A DNA stretch of 64,000 nucleotides. Origin: Halomonas faecis (lineage in GTDB: Bacteria; Pseudomonadota; Gammaproteobacteria; Pseudomonadales; Halomonadaceae). Numbering within the stretch: position 1 is the stretch's first letter; every line of letters starts with the position of its first letter. Positions 48,489 to 57,694 of this stretch are shown one piece after another. The DNA is taken from the NCBI RefSeq assembly GCF_010993975.1, contig NZ_JAACZO010000059.1:1-64000 (forward strand), written 5' to 3'. The notes beneath the pieces are model-generated. The model ran no database searches, was not told the DNA's origin, and worked only from the letters and a program-made list of their open reading frames with translations. The position numbers and the translations under genes were made by a program.

Positions 48489-48886
48489 GTAAAGACGGTG
48501 GCGACCAGCAGAGCCTGAACCTGATCCCCGCAGGCGCGGGGCTCAACCGGTCAGGCTCATCGAAGCCCCGGCGCTCACCGACTGATCCCCGCAGGCGCGG
48601 GGCTCAACCGGAGAAGCTGGGCATCAACAGCCCCTCCAAGGTCTGATCCCCGCAGGCGCGGGGCTCAACCGGGCGCTGAGCAGGCGGTGACCCTGTAGCT
48701 CGTCTGATCCCCGCAGGCGCGGGGCTCAACCGTCCTCGGCCTTCTCCAGGCGAGTGGCGGCGTTCTGATCCCCGCAGGCGCGGGGCTCAACCGGAGGTCG
48801 GCGTGTCTGCGCTGCACTGGCTTATCTGATCCCCGCAGGCGCGGGGCTCAACCGTAGGATCTTCCGCCGCTCGCGCCATTTTCTGT
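48489..48886 (+). repeat. Seven-spacer block, first copy (spacers 147-153)
   Basis: Seven consecutive spacers, beginning GTAAAGACGGTGGCGACCAG and ending with the spacer that starts TAGGATCTTCCGCC, recur in the same order 19 units (1159 bases) further on. The spacers on either side differ between the two copies. Confidence 0.95.
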
Positions 48887-49647
48887 CTGATCCCCGCAGG
48901 CGCGGGGCTCAACCGGCGGAAGTAAGGCTGTGCCCATGACGGCCCCCCTGATCCCCGCAGGCGCGGGGCTCAACCGGACACGGCACGGGAAAAGTTCGAA
49001 GACGCGCTCTGATCCCCGCAGGCGCGGGGCTCAACCGCAGAAGATCTGTCTTCACAAGCCTCATCCCGACTGATCCCCGCAGGCGCGGGGCTCAACCGGA
49101 TCGCGTCTACCTGACCACCAGTTATGCCGCCTGATCCCCGCAGGCGCGGGGCTCAACCGCCCCCGACCTCGCCACCAAGGACTACTTCGCCCTGATCCCC
49201 GCAGGCGCGGGGCTCAACCGTCTTTGTAGTTCGGCCAGTGACCGCTGCATACCTGATCCCCGCAGGCGCGGGGCTCAACCGGAACTTGCCCCGCAGCGCC
49301 AGCAGCTCGCCCACTGATCCCCGCAGGCGCGGGGCTCAACCGCTCATGGAATGACCTCAGTGATGTCAATGTTCCTGATCCCCGCAGGCGCGGGGCTCAA
49401 CCGTCCTGGTTGCTGAGTTCAAGCGCCTGGGTAGCCTGATCCCCGCAGGCGCGGGGCTCAACCGCACGCCAACGCCAAGCGGCTTTGGCACAAACACTGA
49501 TCCCCGCAGGCGCGGGGCTCAACCGGTCGTGGAGCTACGCGCCAGCGGTGAAGACATCTGATCCCCGCAGGCGCGGGGCTCAACCGAAATCGGCAATGAC
49601 AGACTGTCCACCTTCGAACTGATCCCCGCAGGCGCGGGGCTCAACCG

Positions 49648-50045
49648 GTAAAGACGGTGGCGACCAGCAGAGCCTGAACCTGATCCCCGCAGGCGCGGGG
49701 CTCAACCGGTCAGGCTCATCGAAGCCCCGGCGCTCACCGACTGATCCCCGCAGGCGCGGGGCTCAACCGGAGAAGCTGGGCATCAACAGCCCCTCCAAGG
49801 TCTGATCCCCGCAGGCGCGGGGCTCAACCGGGCGCTGAGCAGGCGGTGACCCTGTAGCTCGTCTGATCCCCGCAGGCGCGGGGCTCAACCGTCCTCGGCC
49901 TTCTCCAGGCGAGTGGCGGCGTTCTGATCCCCGCAGGCGCGGGGCTCAACCGGAGGTCGGCGTGTCTGCGCTGCACTGGCTTATCTGATCCCCGCAGGCG
50001 CGGGGCTCAACCGTAGGATCTTCCGCCGCTCGCGCCATTTTCTGT
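49648..50045 (+). repeat. Seven-spacer block, second copy (spacers 166-172)
   Basis: Same seven spacers as at 48489-48886, in the same order and apparently without base differences. It begins after a spacer starting AAATCGGCAATGAC and is followed by one starting GTGGTGAAACCGAG, neither of which flanks the first copy. Confidence 0.95.
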
Positions 50046-52704
50046 CTGATCCCCGCAGGCGCGGGGCTCAACCGGTGGTGAAACCGAGCTGCCTGGCCTT
50101 GAGGATCTGATCCCCGCAGGCGCGGGGCTCAACCGCTCGACGAAACCAACCAGGGCCTGGCCAGGGCCTGATCCCCGCAGGCGCGGGGCTCAACCGGTGA
50201 TGCCGCTGGCATCGGAAGGCGCCCTAACCTGATCCCCGCAGGCGCGGGGCTCAACCGTTCGCCGTGCAGCCCGGGGAAACGGCGTGGGACTGATCCCCGC
50301 AGGCGCGGGGCTCAACCGGCCGAGGCCATCGCCAAGTTCCGCGAGTGGGACTGATCCCCGCAGGCGCGGGGCTCAACCGCCCGACGGCCGGACGCTGCGG
50401 TTTTCGATGTTCTGATCCCCGCAGGCGCGGGGCTCAACCGCGAGATGGGCGCCGCGCGCCTGACGTTCGAGGCTGATCCCCGCAGGCGCGGGGCTCAACC
50501 GTTCATCAAGCAACGTCGCCACCACCTGACCGTCTGATCCCCGCAGGCGCGGGGCTCAACCGCAGGACGCCAGCGGGCACCGATCAGCGGGGATCTGATC
50601 CCCGCAGGCGCGGGGCTCAACCGTGGTTATCGGTGCGCAGCTTCTGCCAAAACACCTGATCCCCGCAGGCGCGGGGCTCAACCGCGCGCCGATTATCAGG
50701 CCGACGACTTCATCGTCTGATCCCCGCAGGCGCGGGGCTCAACCGACGGAGTACGGCGACGAGGGCTACCCGATCTGCTGATCCCCGCAGGCGCGGGGCT
50801 CAACCGACGGAGTACGGCGACGAGGGCTACCCGATCTGCTGATCCCCGCAGGCGCGGGGCTCAACCGTCGCCCGATGCCCTGACATGCCGGGCCGGATCC
50901 TGATCCCCGCAGGCGCGGGGCTCAACCGGCCTTCACCTCGTCGCGGTTCTCGCGCATCCACTGATCCCCGCAGGCGCGGGGCTCAACCGCGCAAAAGCGC
51001 TTGGGGCGTGGCGGCGGCTTCCTGATCCCCGCAGGCGCGGGGCTCAACCGCCGCCGAGGCAGAGGGCGTCACCCTGGGCGATCTGATCCCCGCAGGCGCG
51101 GGGCTCAACCGCCCCGTGAGGCGTTTTAAGCATGCAGGAAGGCCTGATCCCCGCAGGCGCGGGGCTCAACCGAGCTCCATCATGCTATCGACGTCGCCGC
51201 TGCTCTGATCCCCGCAGGCGCGGGGCTCAACCAGTCAATCAATCGCATGTTGCTACTGGACGGCACTGATCCCCGCAGGCGCGGGGCTCAACCGGAAATT
51301 ACGCGCGTGTTCACGCTGGCCCGCAACTGATCCCCGCAGGCGCGGGGCTCAACCGTCCCCTTTCCCCTCATCTCAGAACCCAACCGGCTGATCCCCGCAG
51401 GCGCGGGGCTCAACCGGTCGTGGAGCTACGCGCCAGCGGTGAAAACATCTGATCCCCGCAGGCGCGGGGCTCAACCGTGGGCAGACGAGCGTCAGTGGAG
51501 AAAACAGACCTGATCCCCGCAGGCGCGGGGCTCAACCGCTCGACCAGCTCTACGCCCAGCTCGACCGCACCTGATCCCCGCAGGCGCGGGGCTCAACCGG
51601 GCGTCGACAGAACCGACTGGCTGGCCGCGCTCTGATCCCCGCAGGCGCGGGGCTCAACCGCCCGTCAAAGCCTTTCAGGTGCGCGTGACCTACTGATCCC
51701 CGCAGGCGCGGGGCTCAACCGCGCATCCGGCCCTTCGAGTTCGCCTGTGACGCCTGATCCCCGCAGGCGCGGGGCTCAACCGTGCATTCACAGCGCATCG
51801 AAACGGAGAAACATCTGATCCCCGCAGGCGCGGGGCTCAACCGGAGGCGGTCAGTGAGTGAGCACGACAAGTGGCCTGATCCCCGCAGGCGCGGGGCTCA
51901 ACCGCGGTCACGGCTTCCGCTCACCTGGGCGCGAAACTGATCCCCGCAGGCGCGGGGCTCAACCGTGGCGCGTGAAGTGCGGGGTGGTGATCGATACCTG
52001 ATCCCCGCAGGCGCGGGGCTCAACCGATCGAGGCCCAGCTGGCGGATATGGACCTCAGCTGATCCCCGCAGGCGCGGGGCTCAACCGACTCACCGGACGG
52101 TATCGCTATTGGCGGTAATCTGATCCCCGCAGGCGCGGGGCTCAACCTCCCCCGGCGGTGCCAGTGCTAAGCCCACCACGCTGATCCCCGCAGGCGCGGG
52201 GCTCAACCGCCATTGAAGAACGCCGAGAAATCCGCCTGTTCCTGATCCCCGCAGGCGCGGGGCTCAACCGGCGATCACCAACGCTGCCAATCAGGCTCGC
52301 GCCTGATCCCCGCAGGCGCGGGGCTCAACCGTCGGTGAAGGCGGTGCCGATCACATCCTTGAACTGATCCCCGCAGGCGCGGGGCTCAACCGGTCATCCC
52401 AATATCTTTGACCGGATCGTGATGCTGATCCCCGCAGGCGCGGGGCTCAACCGAAGACCGCTATTCTGGTTGTCCTGTTCATCATCTGATCCCCGCAGGC
52501 GCGGGGCTCAACCGCAGGTGCACAAGTGGGGCGCACGCCGCGGCATCTGATCCCCGCAGGCGCGGGGCTCAACCGCTTAGGTTGAGGCAGCTCGCAAGGC
52601 ACCCACCCTGATCCCCGCAGGCGCGGGGCTCAACCGGCACAGCCGAAGTAGTGCGCGGCAATGGCGCTCTTGAACCTTCCCCTCAATCTCACGCCACGCA
52701 GAAG

Positions 52705-52718
52705 TTGATATAAATCAA
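52705..52718 (+). promoter_or_regulatory. FNR/ANR site of the cytochrome b561 gene
   Basis: TTGATATAAATCAA is a perfect match to TTGAT-N4-ATCAA. A -10-like CATATT lies at 52745-52750, placing the site centre about 45 bases before the predicted start. Located 68 bases after the last CRISPR repeat and 90 bases before the gene. The rest of 52637-52807 holds nothing else I can identify. Confidence 0.75.
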
Positions 52719-52807
52719 CTCGTAGCATTGTGCCTTACTGCTTCCATATTGGGTGCGTGTTTCGCCGCTAGTCTGCTTGCGGGCCACAACCAGAGAGGGA
52801 GGTTCAC

Positions 52808-53338
52808 ATGAGCACAGAAGCGATGCACTACGGACGCTTGACGCGCTACTTGCACTGGGCCATGGCGGCGCTGTTCGCGTGGCAGTTCGCTTCGGCTGGG
52901 GCGCATGCCTGGCTGGAAGACACGGCCGTGGAGGCATTTCTATGGGCGAGCCACAAGCCGTTGGGCTTGCTGCTAATGCTGCTTGCCATCGTGCGGGTCG
53001 CTTGGGGCGTTCTCGATCGCGGCCATCGGCCGTCGGCGATCAATGCCTGGGCCGGTTTGGGGCATTTGGCGCTGTATCTTCTGATGATCGCCGTTCCCGC
53101 CGTGGCGTTGATTCGCCAGTACGGTTCGGGGCGCGCCTTCGAGCCATTCGGCATTCCGCTGATGAGCGGGTTCGAGGGGGAGATCGAGTGGATGACCGCC
53201 ATCGGCAGCAACTTCCATGGCCTGTTCGGCTGGGTGTTGCTGGCGCTGGTGGTCGGCCATGTGGGCATGGCGCTGTGGCATCGCCACTCTGGCGACCCGG
53301 CGATCATGGCGCGAATCACCGGGCGGGGGATTGACTAG
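52808..53338 (+). CDS. Cytochrome b561 family protein
   Basis: Four-helix dihaem membrane cytochrome of about 176 residues (bacterial CybB type) that moves electrons between quinones and membrane or periplasmic partners. Haem-ligand histidines fit those in YLHWAMAAL (first helix), WASHKPLGLLLM (second), SNFHGLFGWVLL (third) and GHVGMALWHRH (fourth). The ATG at 52808 follows GAGGGAGG. The perfect FNR site upstream suggests induction at low oxygen, in step with the nap operon. Confidence 0.88.
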   Translation: MSTEAMHYGRLTRYLHWAMAALFAWQFASAGAHAWLEDTAVEAFLWASHKPLGLLLMLLAIVRVAWGVLDRGHRPSAINAWAGLGHLALYLLMIAVPAVALIRQYGSGRAFEPFGIPLMSGFEGEIEWMTAIGSNFHGLFGWVLLALVVGHVGMALWHRHSGDPAIMARITGRGID

Positions 53339-53472
53339 CCGGTCCGCTCGGCGAGTCGTGCCGGTTGCGAAAGGCGACATCTGTTGCCTTGGTGTCGCCG
53401 CTGCGGCGATGGACGAGCCGGGGCGTCGTGGCCTTGTTATGCTGTGGGCCATCATCCCGGCAGGAGCGTCCC

Positions 53473-54063
53473 ATGACCGAAACGACCCCGTTCGAGAAAG
53501 CGATGGCGGCGCTGGATGCGCTGCACGCCGAAGACCCGCGCCAGGTCACCGTGGCGGGCGAGCCCCAGCCCCAGGAGCTGTGGCATGCCGGTCGCATGAG
53601 CGATTGGCTGGAGCGCTTGCAGGCCTCGTCCGATGAGCTGATACACCTGGCGGTGCGTGGCCAGCACTTGCAGCGTTGGCAGGTGCCGCGCAGCGATTAC
53701 CCGGAGGGGCGGGTGGGCTATCTCACCTGGCGCCGCGACCAGGGCCAGCGGGCGGCCGAGACCACGGCGCGGCTGATGCAGGAGGCGGGCTACGATGCCG
53801 AATCGGCCCAGGCGGTGTCGCGGATGATCCGCAAGCAGGGCCTGGGGCGCGATGCGGGTACCCAGGCGGTGGAGGACTGTGCCTGCCTGGTGTTCCTGGA
53901 GAACTATTTTGCCGATTTCTCGAAGCAGGTGGACCACGACCACCTGATTCGCATCGTGCAGATGACCTGGAAGAAGATGTCGCCGCGTGCCCATGAGCTG
54001 GCCCTGGGGCTACCCATGAGCGACGAGGCGCGTGCGCTGGTGGAGGAGGCGCTGGCCGGGTAG
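53473..54063 (+). CDS. DUF4202-family protein
   Basis: About 196 residues. It resembles the DUF4202 family of uncharacterised, mostly helical proteins: FEKAMAALDALHAEDP, LWHAGRMSDWLERL, HLAVRGQHLQRWQVPRSDYP, CLVFLENYFADFSKQVD and RIVQMTWKKMSPRAHELAL. The repeated His and Asp residues recall HD-type phosphohydrolases, but no activity is known to me. The ATG at 53473 follows CAGGAG. It is convergent with the PhoD-like gene. Confidence 0.75.
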   Translation: MTETTPFEKAMAALDALHAEDPRQVTVAGEPQPQELWHAGRMSDWLERLQASSDELIHLAVRGQHLQRWQVPRSDYPEGRVGYLTWRRDQGQRAAETTARLMQEAGYDAESAQAVSRMIRKQGLGRDAGTQAVEDCACLVFLENYFADFSKQVDHDHLIRIVQMTWKKMSPRAHELALGLPMSDEARALVEEALAG

Positions 54064-54087
54064 CTCCTACCCGGCAGCGGGGGCCGG

Positions 54088-55623
54088 TCAAGCCATGACG
54101 GGGTCGAGCACCTGGCGATGCAGGGTCTGGCCGGCGGCATCCTTGAGGGTGACCGTCAAGGTCTCGCTCTCGCCGTCCAGATCGACCTGGCCGAAGAACT
54201 GGTAGCCCTCGGAGGGCGGCAGGTTGGCCTGGCCTTCCGGCGGGGCCTTGTGGAAGACGACTTGGGGGCCGAACGTGGCGTCGAGTTCACCGGGGCCGAA
54301 CGTGCCGGCATGGAGGGGGCCGCTGACGAACTCCCAGAAGGGGTCGAACGCCTTGAAGCTGGCGCGCTCTGGCGAGTAGTGGTGGGCGGCCGTGTAGTGC
54401 ACGTCGGCGGTGAGCCACACCACGTTGTGGATGCGTTCGTCGCGCAGCGCCTGGAGGAGCCGGGCAATCTCCCGTTCACGGCCCAGCGGCTCGCCCGGGT
54501 CGTCGTTGGCCACGGCTTCGAAGTGATCTCCGTCGCGCACGATCAGTCCGATCGGCATGTCCGAAGCGATGATCTTCCAGGTTGCCGTGGAGTGGCGCAG
54601 GCTCTCCAGCAGCCAGTCCAGCTGCGAGCGGCCGAGGAAGGTGGTCTCGTCGCCGCCCGTCTGGCGATTGCGGCTGTTGGCCGACCGGTAGGTCCGCATG
54701 TCGAGCATGAACACCTCCAGGCTGGGGCCGTAAGCGAAGCGACGGTGGATGCGTCCGGGCGATTCCGGTCGTTGGCGCAGTGGCGTGTATTCGAGGAAGG
54801 CCCGGCGGGCGCGGGCGGCGAGCAGCGACACGTTCTTCTCGGTGTAGCGGTCGTCATCCAGCCATTCACCGGGATACCAGTTGTTGACGGTCTCATGGTC
54901 GTCCCATTGGACGAGCAGGGGAACGTCGGCGTTGAAGCGGCGCACGTTGGCGTCGAGCAGGTTGTAGGCGTGCTGCCCGCGGAATTCGTCTAGCGTTTCG
55001 GCGACCTTGCGCTTCTCGGGCGTGACCAGGTTGCGCCAAGTCTCGCCGTTGGCCAGCTCGACCCTCTCCTCGAGGGGGCCGTCGGCATAGACGGTATCCC
55101 CAGAGTGGATGAAGAAGTCGGGGTGCTGGTCGAGCATGGTGGCATAGGTGGTCATGCCGCCGCGGGATTCGTCGATGCCCCAGCCCTGGCCGGCGGTGTC
55201 CCCGGACCATAGGAAGCGCACGTTGCGCGGGGTCTGCGGTGGCAGGCGCAGCCGGCCGGTGACGGGCTCGCTGACGGCGCGGTGATCGCCCAGGGCCGCG
55301 AAGCGTACGCGGTAGTGCACTTCGTCCATGCCGCCCAGGCCGGTGGCATCCAGCTTGGCGGTCAGGCCGCTGGTCGGTAGGGTTTCGGGGCCGAGCAGTT
55401 GGCGGGCACCGCGGAATGCCGGGTTGTCGGCCAGCTCGACCCGCATTCGGGCGGGGCGGTCGACCCGCGACCACAACATGGCTCGGTCGGTGAGCATGTC
55501 GCCGCTCATCACGCCGGAGGTGATGACGGGACGGCGGCTTTCGGCGAGCACGATGGCGGGGGCGGCGAGGCAGGTGCCGCCGGCCAGGCCCAGTTTCAGG
55601 ATGTCGCGACGCGTCAGGGTCAT
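54088..55623 (-). CDS. PhoD-type alkaline phosphatase, Tat-exported
   Basis: About 511 residues. The N-terminal TLTRRDILKLGLAGG is a Tat signal. A PhoD N-terminal beta domain (about 30-125) precedes a metallophosphatase domain: FLWSGDTAGQ, FIHSGDTVYADG, VQWDDHETVNNW, LDMRTYRS, and WLTADVHYTAAHHY near residue 405, carrying the Asp, Asn/His and His ligands of the calcium/iron centre. It would release phosphate from phosphodi- or monoesters in the periplasm. It lies downstream of the C45-like gene with a 95-base gap. Confidence 0.87.
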   Translation of the reverse strand: MTLTRRDILKLGLAGGTCLAAPAIVLAESRRPVITSGVMSGDMLTDRAMLWSRVDRPARMRVELADNPAFRGARQLLGPETLPTSGLTAKLDATGLGGMDEVHYRVRFAALGDHRAVSEPVTGRLRLPPQTPRNVRFLWSGDTAGQGWGIDESRGGMTTYATMLDQHPDFFIHSGDTVYADGPLEERVELANGETWRNLVTPEKRKVAETLDEFRGQHAYNLLDANVRRFNADVPLLVQWDDHETVNNWYPGEWLDDDRYTEKNVSLLAARARRAFLEYTPLRQRPESPGRIHRRFAYGPSLEVFMLDMRTYRSANSRNRQTGGDETTFLGRSQLDWLLESLRHSTATWKIIASDMPIGLIVRDGDHFEAVANDDPGEPLGREREIARLLQALRDERIHNVVWLTADVHYTAAHHYSPERASFKAFDPFWEFVSGPLHAGTFGPGELDATFGPQVVFHKAPPEGQANLPPSEGYQFFGQVDLDGESETLTVTLKDAAGQTLHRQVLDPVMA

Positions 55624-55718
55624 GTTCGGCTCCTCATTGGGTGGGGGCCTTGGAGACTCTGCGCGGGTTGCGTGACGGCGGTTTGGCAGTGCGGTGACAG
55701 TCCGCTAACGGCTTCGTT

Positions 55719-56765
55719 TCAATTCAGGCTGACGTTCAACCCCTCGGTCGTTTCGCAGGGTTTGCCATGGCGCAGGGTGAGGCGCCTTTCGTCGAGGTTC
55801 ATGACCACGCTGAACAGCGTCTCCATGCGCTCGTCGGGGGGCTGGTCGAGGTCCTCGTGGCGGCAGATCGACTGTGGCTCCCCGTGGTGATCGCTGAGCA
55901 CGCCGAAGAGGTCGTCTTCGCCGGTCTCGGTCGTGTCGGGAAGCGCTTGCAGCAAGGTGTCCAGCCTGGCCAGGCGCGGGTGAGAGTCGGGCCGGGGGAA
56001 GTCCTCCACCTGCCCAGTCACGCTGGGCTCGACGAAGTGATTGGTGTGGGTGACGATGCCGTCGCGGGGCGTGAGATGTCCGGGCTCGCCGGGATGCACC
56101 TCGAGGCCGGCCGCGTGGCCGCCGTCGCTGGCCAGCAGGAAATGCGCGGGGGAGCAGACGCGGTCGTGGGTGGCCACGCGCAGGGCGCTGTCGAAGTCGG
56201 GGCTCTCGAGGATCTTGCGCAGGGCGATATGGATCGGCAGGCCGGTGCCGCAGGTTTGCGAGCGAATGGCGTTGAGGCAAATGCCGATGCCGGCGGCGTT
56301 GAGCCCGATCTTGGCCACCATGCCGGCCTCACCGACGCTCACCAGCGGGGGCGCGTCGTCGAGGGCGATCTTCAGTGCCACCACGTTGTCGAGCTGGTCG
56401 GCGCGCCAGTCCCAGTTCTGAGCCAGCCATTGGTCTCCATGGCGTTGCAGGGCGAAGGCCGAGCAGCCGCCGCTGGCCTGGGTCAGCGAGATTTCGCTGC
56501 GGCAGTTCAGCGTCAGGATGTCTTGCCAGTCGAGCCCGGCGCCGTCGGCAATGCCGTGCATTTCGTCGAGAATGGCGGGAAAGCCGCGCTCGATCATCGT
56601 CGCGAAGCGTTCGGCCTCGCGGCGAGCGGCCTGCCAGCGCAGCCCCACGAAGTCGTGGAACAGGCGGTCGTAGACCGCCACGCTGCCTTGGATGCGTGAC
56701 GCGTGGGCTCGGCCGTGGGCCAGGCCAACCGCGTGGCGGCTACCGCTGAGTTCGGTGAGTTGCAT
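55719..56765 (-). CDS. C45-family peptidase / acyltransferase-like protein
   Basis: About 348 residues of the Ntn-hydrolase C45 family (related to acyl-CoA:6-aminopenicillanate acyltransferase). The likely nucleophile after self-cleavage is the cysteine in SGGCSAFA near residue 101; LAQNWDWRADQLDN follows with the conserved N-x-D, and THTNHFVEP is a typical later motif. Such enzymes hydrolyse or transfer amide-linked acyl groups, but the substrate is unknown. It starts 3 bases after the dienelactone-hydrolase-like gene, so the two are one operon. Confidence 0.8.
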   Translation of the reverse strand: MQLTELSGSRHAVGLAHGRAHASRIQGSVAVYDRLFHDFVGLRWQAARREAERFATMIERGFPAILDEMHGIADGAGLDWQDILTLNCRSEISLTQASGGCSAFALQRHGDQWLAQNWDWRADQLDNVVALKIALDDAPPLVSVGEAGMVAKIGLNAAGIGICLNAIRSQTCGTGLPIHIALRKILESPDFDSALRVATHDRVCSPAHFLLASDGGHAAGLEVHPGEPGHLTPRDGIVTHTNHFVEPSVTGQVEDFPRPDSHPRLARLDTLLQALPDTTETGEDDLFGVLSDHHGEPQSICRHEDLDQPPDERMETLFSVVMNLDERRLTLRHGKPCETTEGLNVSLN

Positions 56766-56768
56766 GGA

Positions 56769-57527
56769 TTAGAGAATCTCCTCCAGGAAGTCGGTGAAGG
56801 CGGCCCAGGAAGCCTTGTCGGCGCGCTCCTGGTAGCGCTCGGTGTCGAACACGCTGAAGGCGTGCGGGGCACCGGAGTAGATTTCGACGGTGTAGGTCAG
56901 CTCGGCGTCTTCCAGTTCTTCCACGAGAGTGGCCACGTCGGCCATCGGCACGGCGGTGTCGGCGCCGCCGTGGGCGATCAGTAGGGGCGGCGTGTCTTCC
57001 GGCCACGACTGGTCCTCGGGCGTGCCCAGGCCGCCGTGAAAGCTGGTATAGCCGACCACGTCGTCCGCCAGGCCGGAGCGGGCGATCTCCAGGGCCACGG
57101 TGCCGCCGAAGCAGTAGCCCATCACCAGGGTGGTGGGCGCGGCGCCCCGGTCGCGGGCCTCGGCGAGCCCGCCCAGCGTCAGCTCGCGCATGCGCTCGCG
57201 GTCGCTGTAGAGCGCGTTGGTGGCTTCCTGGCGCGCCTCGGTGGTCTCGGGGCGGTTGCCCTGGCCGAAGAGGTCCACGGCGAAGGCGTCATAGCCGAGT
57301 TCAGAGAGCATGTCGGCGCGTTGGCGTTCGTAGTCGTCCAGGCCGTTCCAGTCGTGAACGATCAGCACCGTGCCGCGGGCCATGTCGCCGCCCGAAGCGA
57401 AGTAACCCTCGAAGGTGTCGTCGCCGATCTCGTAGGCGATGTCCTCGCCGGCGGGTTCGAAGGCGTGGGCGCCGGTGGCTAGGCCGAGAGCGCAGAGCAG
57501 AGTGAGTGAGGTTGTCAGCGGGCGCAT
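56769..57527 (-). CDS. Secreted dienelactone-hydrolase-family protein
   Basis: About 252 residues with a signal peptide (cleavage after AHA, about residue 22), so periplasmic rather than cytoplasmic like the classic enzyme. The alpha/beta-hydrolase nucleophile is the cysteine of GYCFGG; an aspartate in AHGGADTAVP and the histidine in APHAFSVFD complete the triad. Its substrate is unknown. First gene of a two-gene operon with the C45-like protein. Confidence 0.85.
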   Translation of the reverse strand: MRPLTTSLTLLCALGLATGAHAFEPAGEDIAYEIGDDTFEGYFASGGDMARGTVLIVHDWNGLDDYERQRADMLSELGYDAFAVDLFGQGNRPETTEARQEATNALYSDRERMRELTLGGLAEARDRGAAPTTLVMGYCFGGTVALEIARSGLADDVVGYTSFHGGLGTPEDQSWPEDTPPLLIAHGGADTAVPMADVATLVEELEDAELTYTVEIYSGAPHAFSVFDTERYQERADKASWAAFTDFLEEIL

Positions 57528-57694
57528 GTTGGGCTCCTCGTAGCGGTCGATTCTAGTGGCTGGTCCGAACCCCCAGTATAGGCAGAGGGGGCGAGGGGCA
57601 AGGCAAGCGTTGGTGAGGCCGGCTTGTATTTTGACGTCTTGCCTTCCAGATTAAGGGGGCAACCCTTACATGAGCCAACAGTGAGCGGAACAAC

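Larger units (their letters stand above)
39552..52636 (+). CRISPR. Type I-E CRISPR array, about 215 repeats and 214 spacers
   Basis: A 29-base repeat begins CTGATCCCCGCAGG and ends CGCGGGGCTCAACCG, with stem CCCCGC-AGGC-GCGGGG and 8-nt handle CTCAACCG. First repeat 39552-39580, last 52608-52636. The 61-base period was followed by start positions; the total of 13,056 bases between first and last starts equals 214 units plus 2, explained by two 33-nt spacers (number 85 at 44705 and number 131 at 47512). All other spacers checked are 32 nt. Repeats I read are identical except the last base in three: number 128 (T, 47328), 192 (A, 51233) and 207 (T, 52148). The last repeat is not decayed. The leader and cas2 are on the left, so new spacers enter there. 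No spacer sources can be named without a search. Confidence 0.97.

Noticed and set aside
53339-53472. Further gene between cytochrome b561 and the DUF4202 gene
   Set aside because: Open frames exist, but none has a ribosome site or recognisable sequence.
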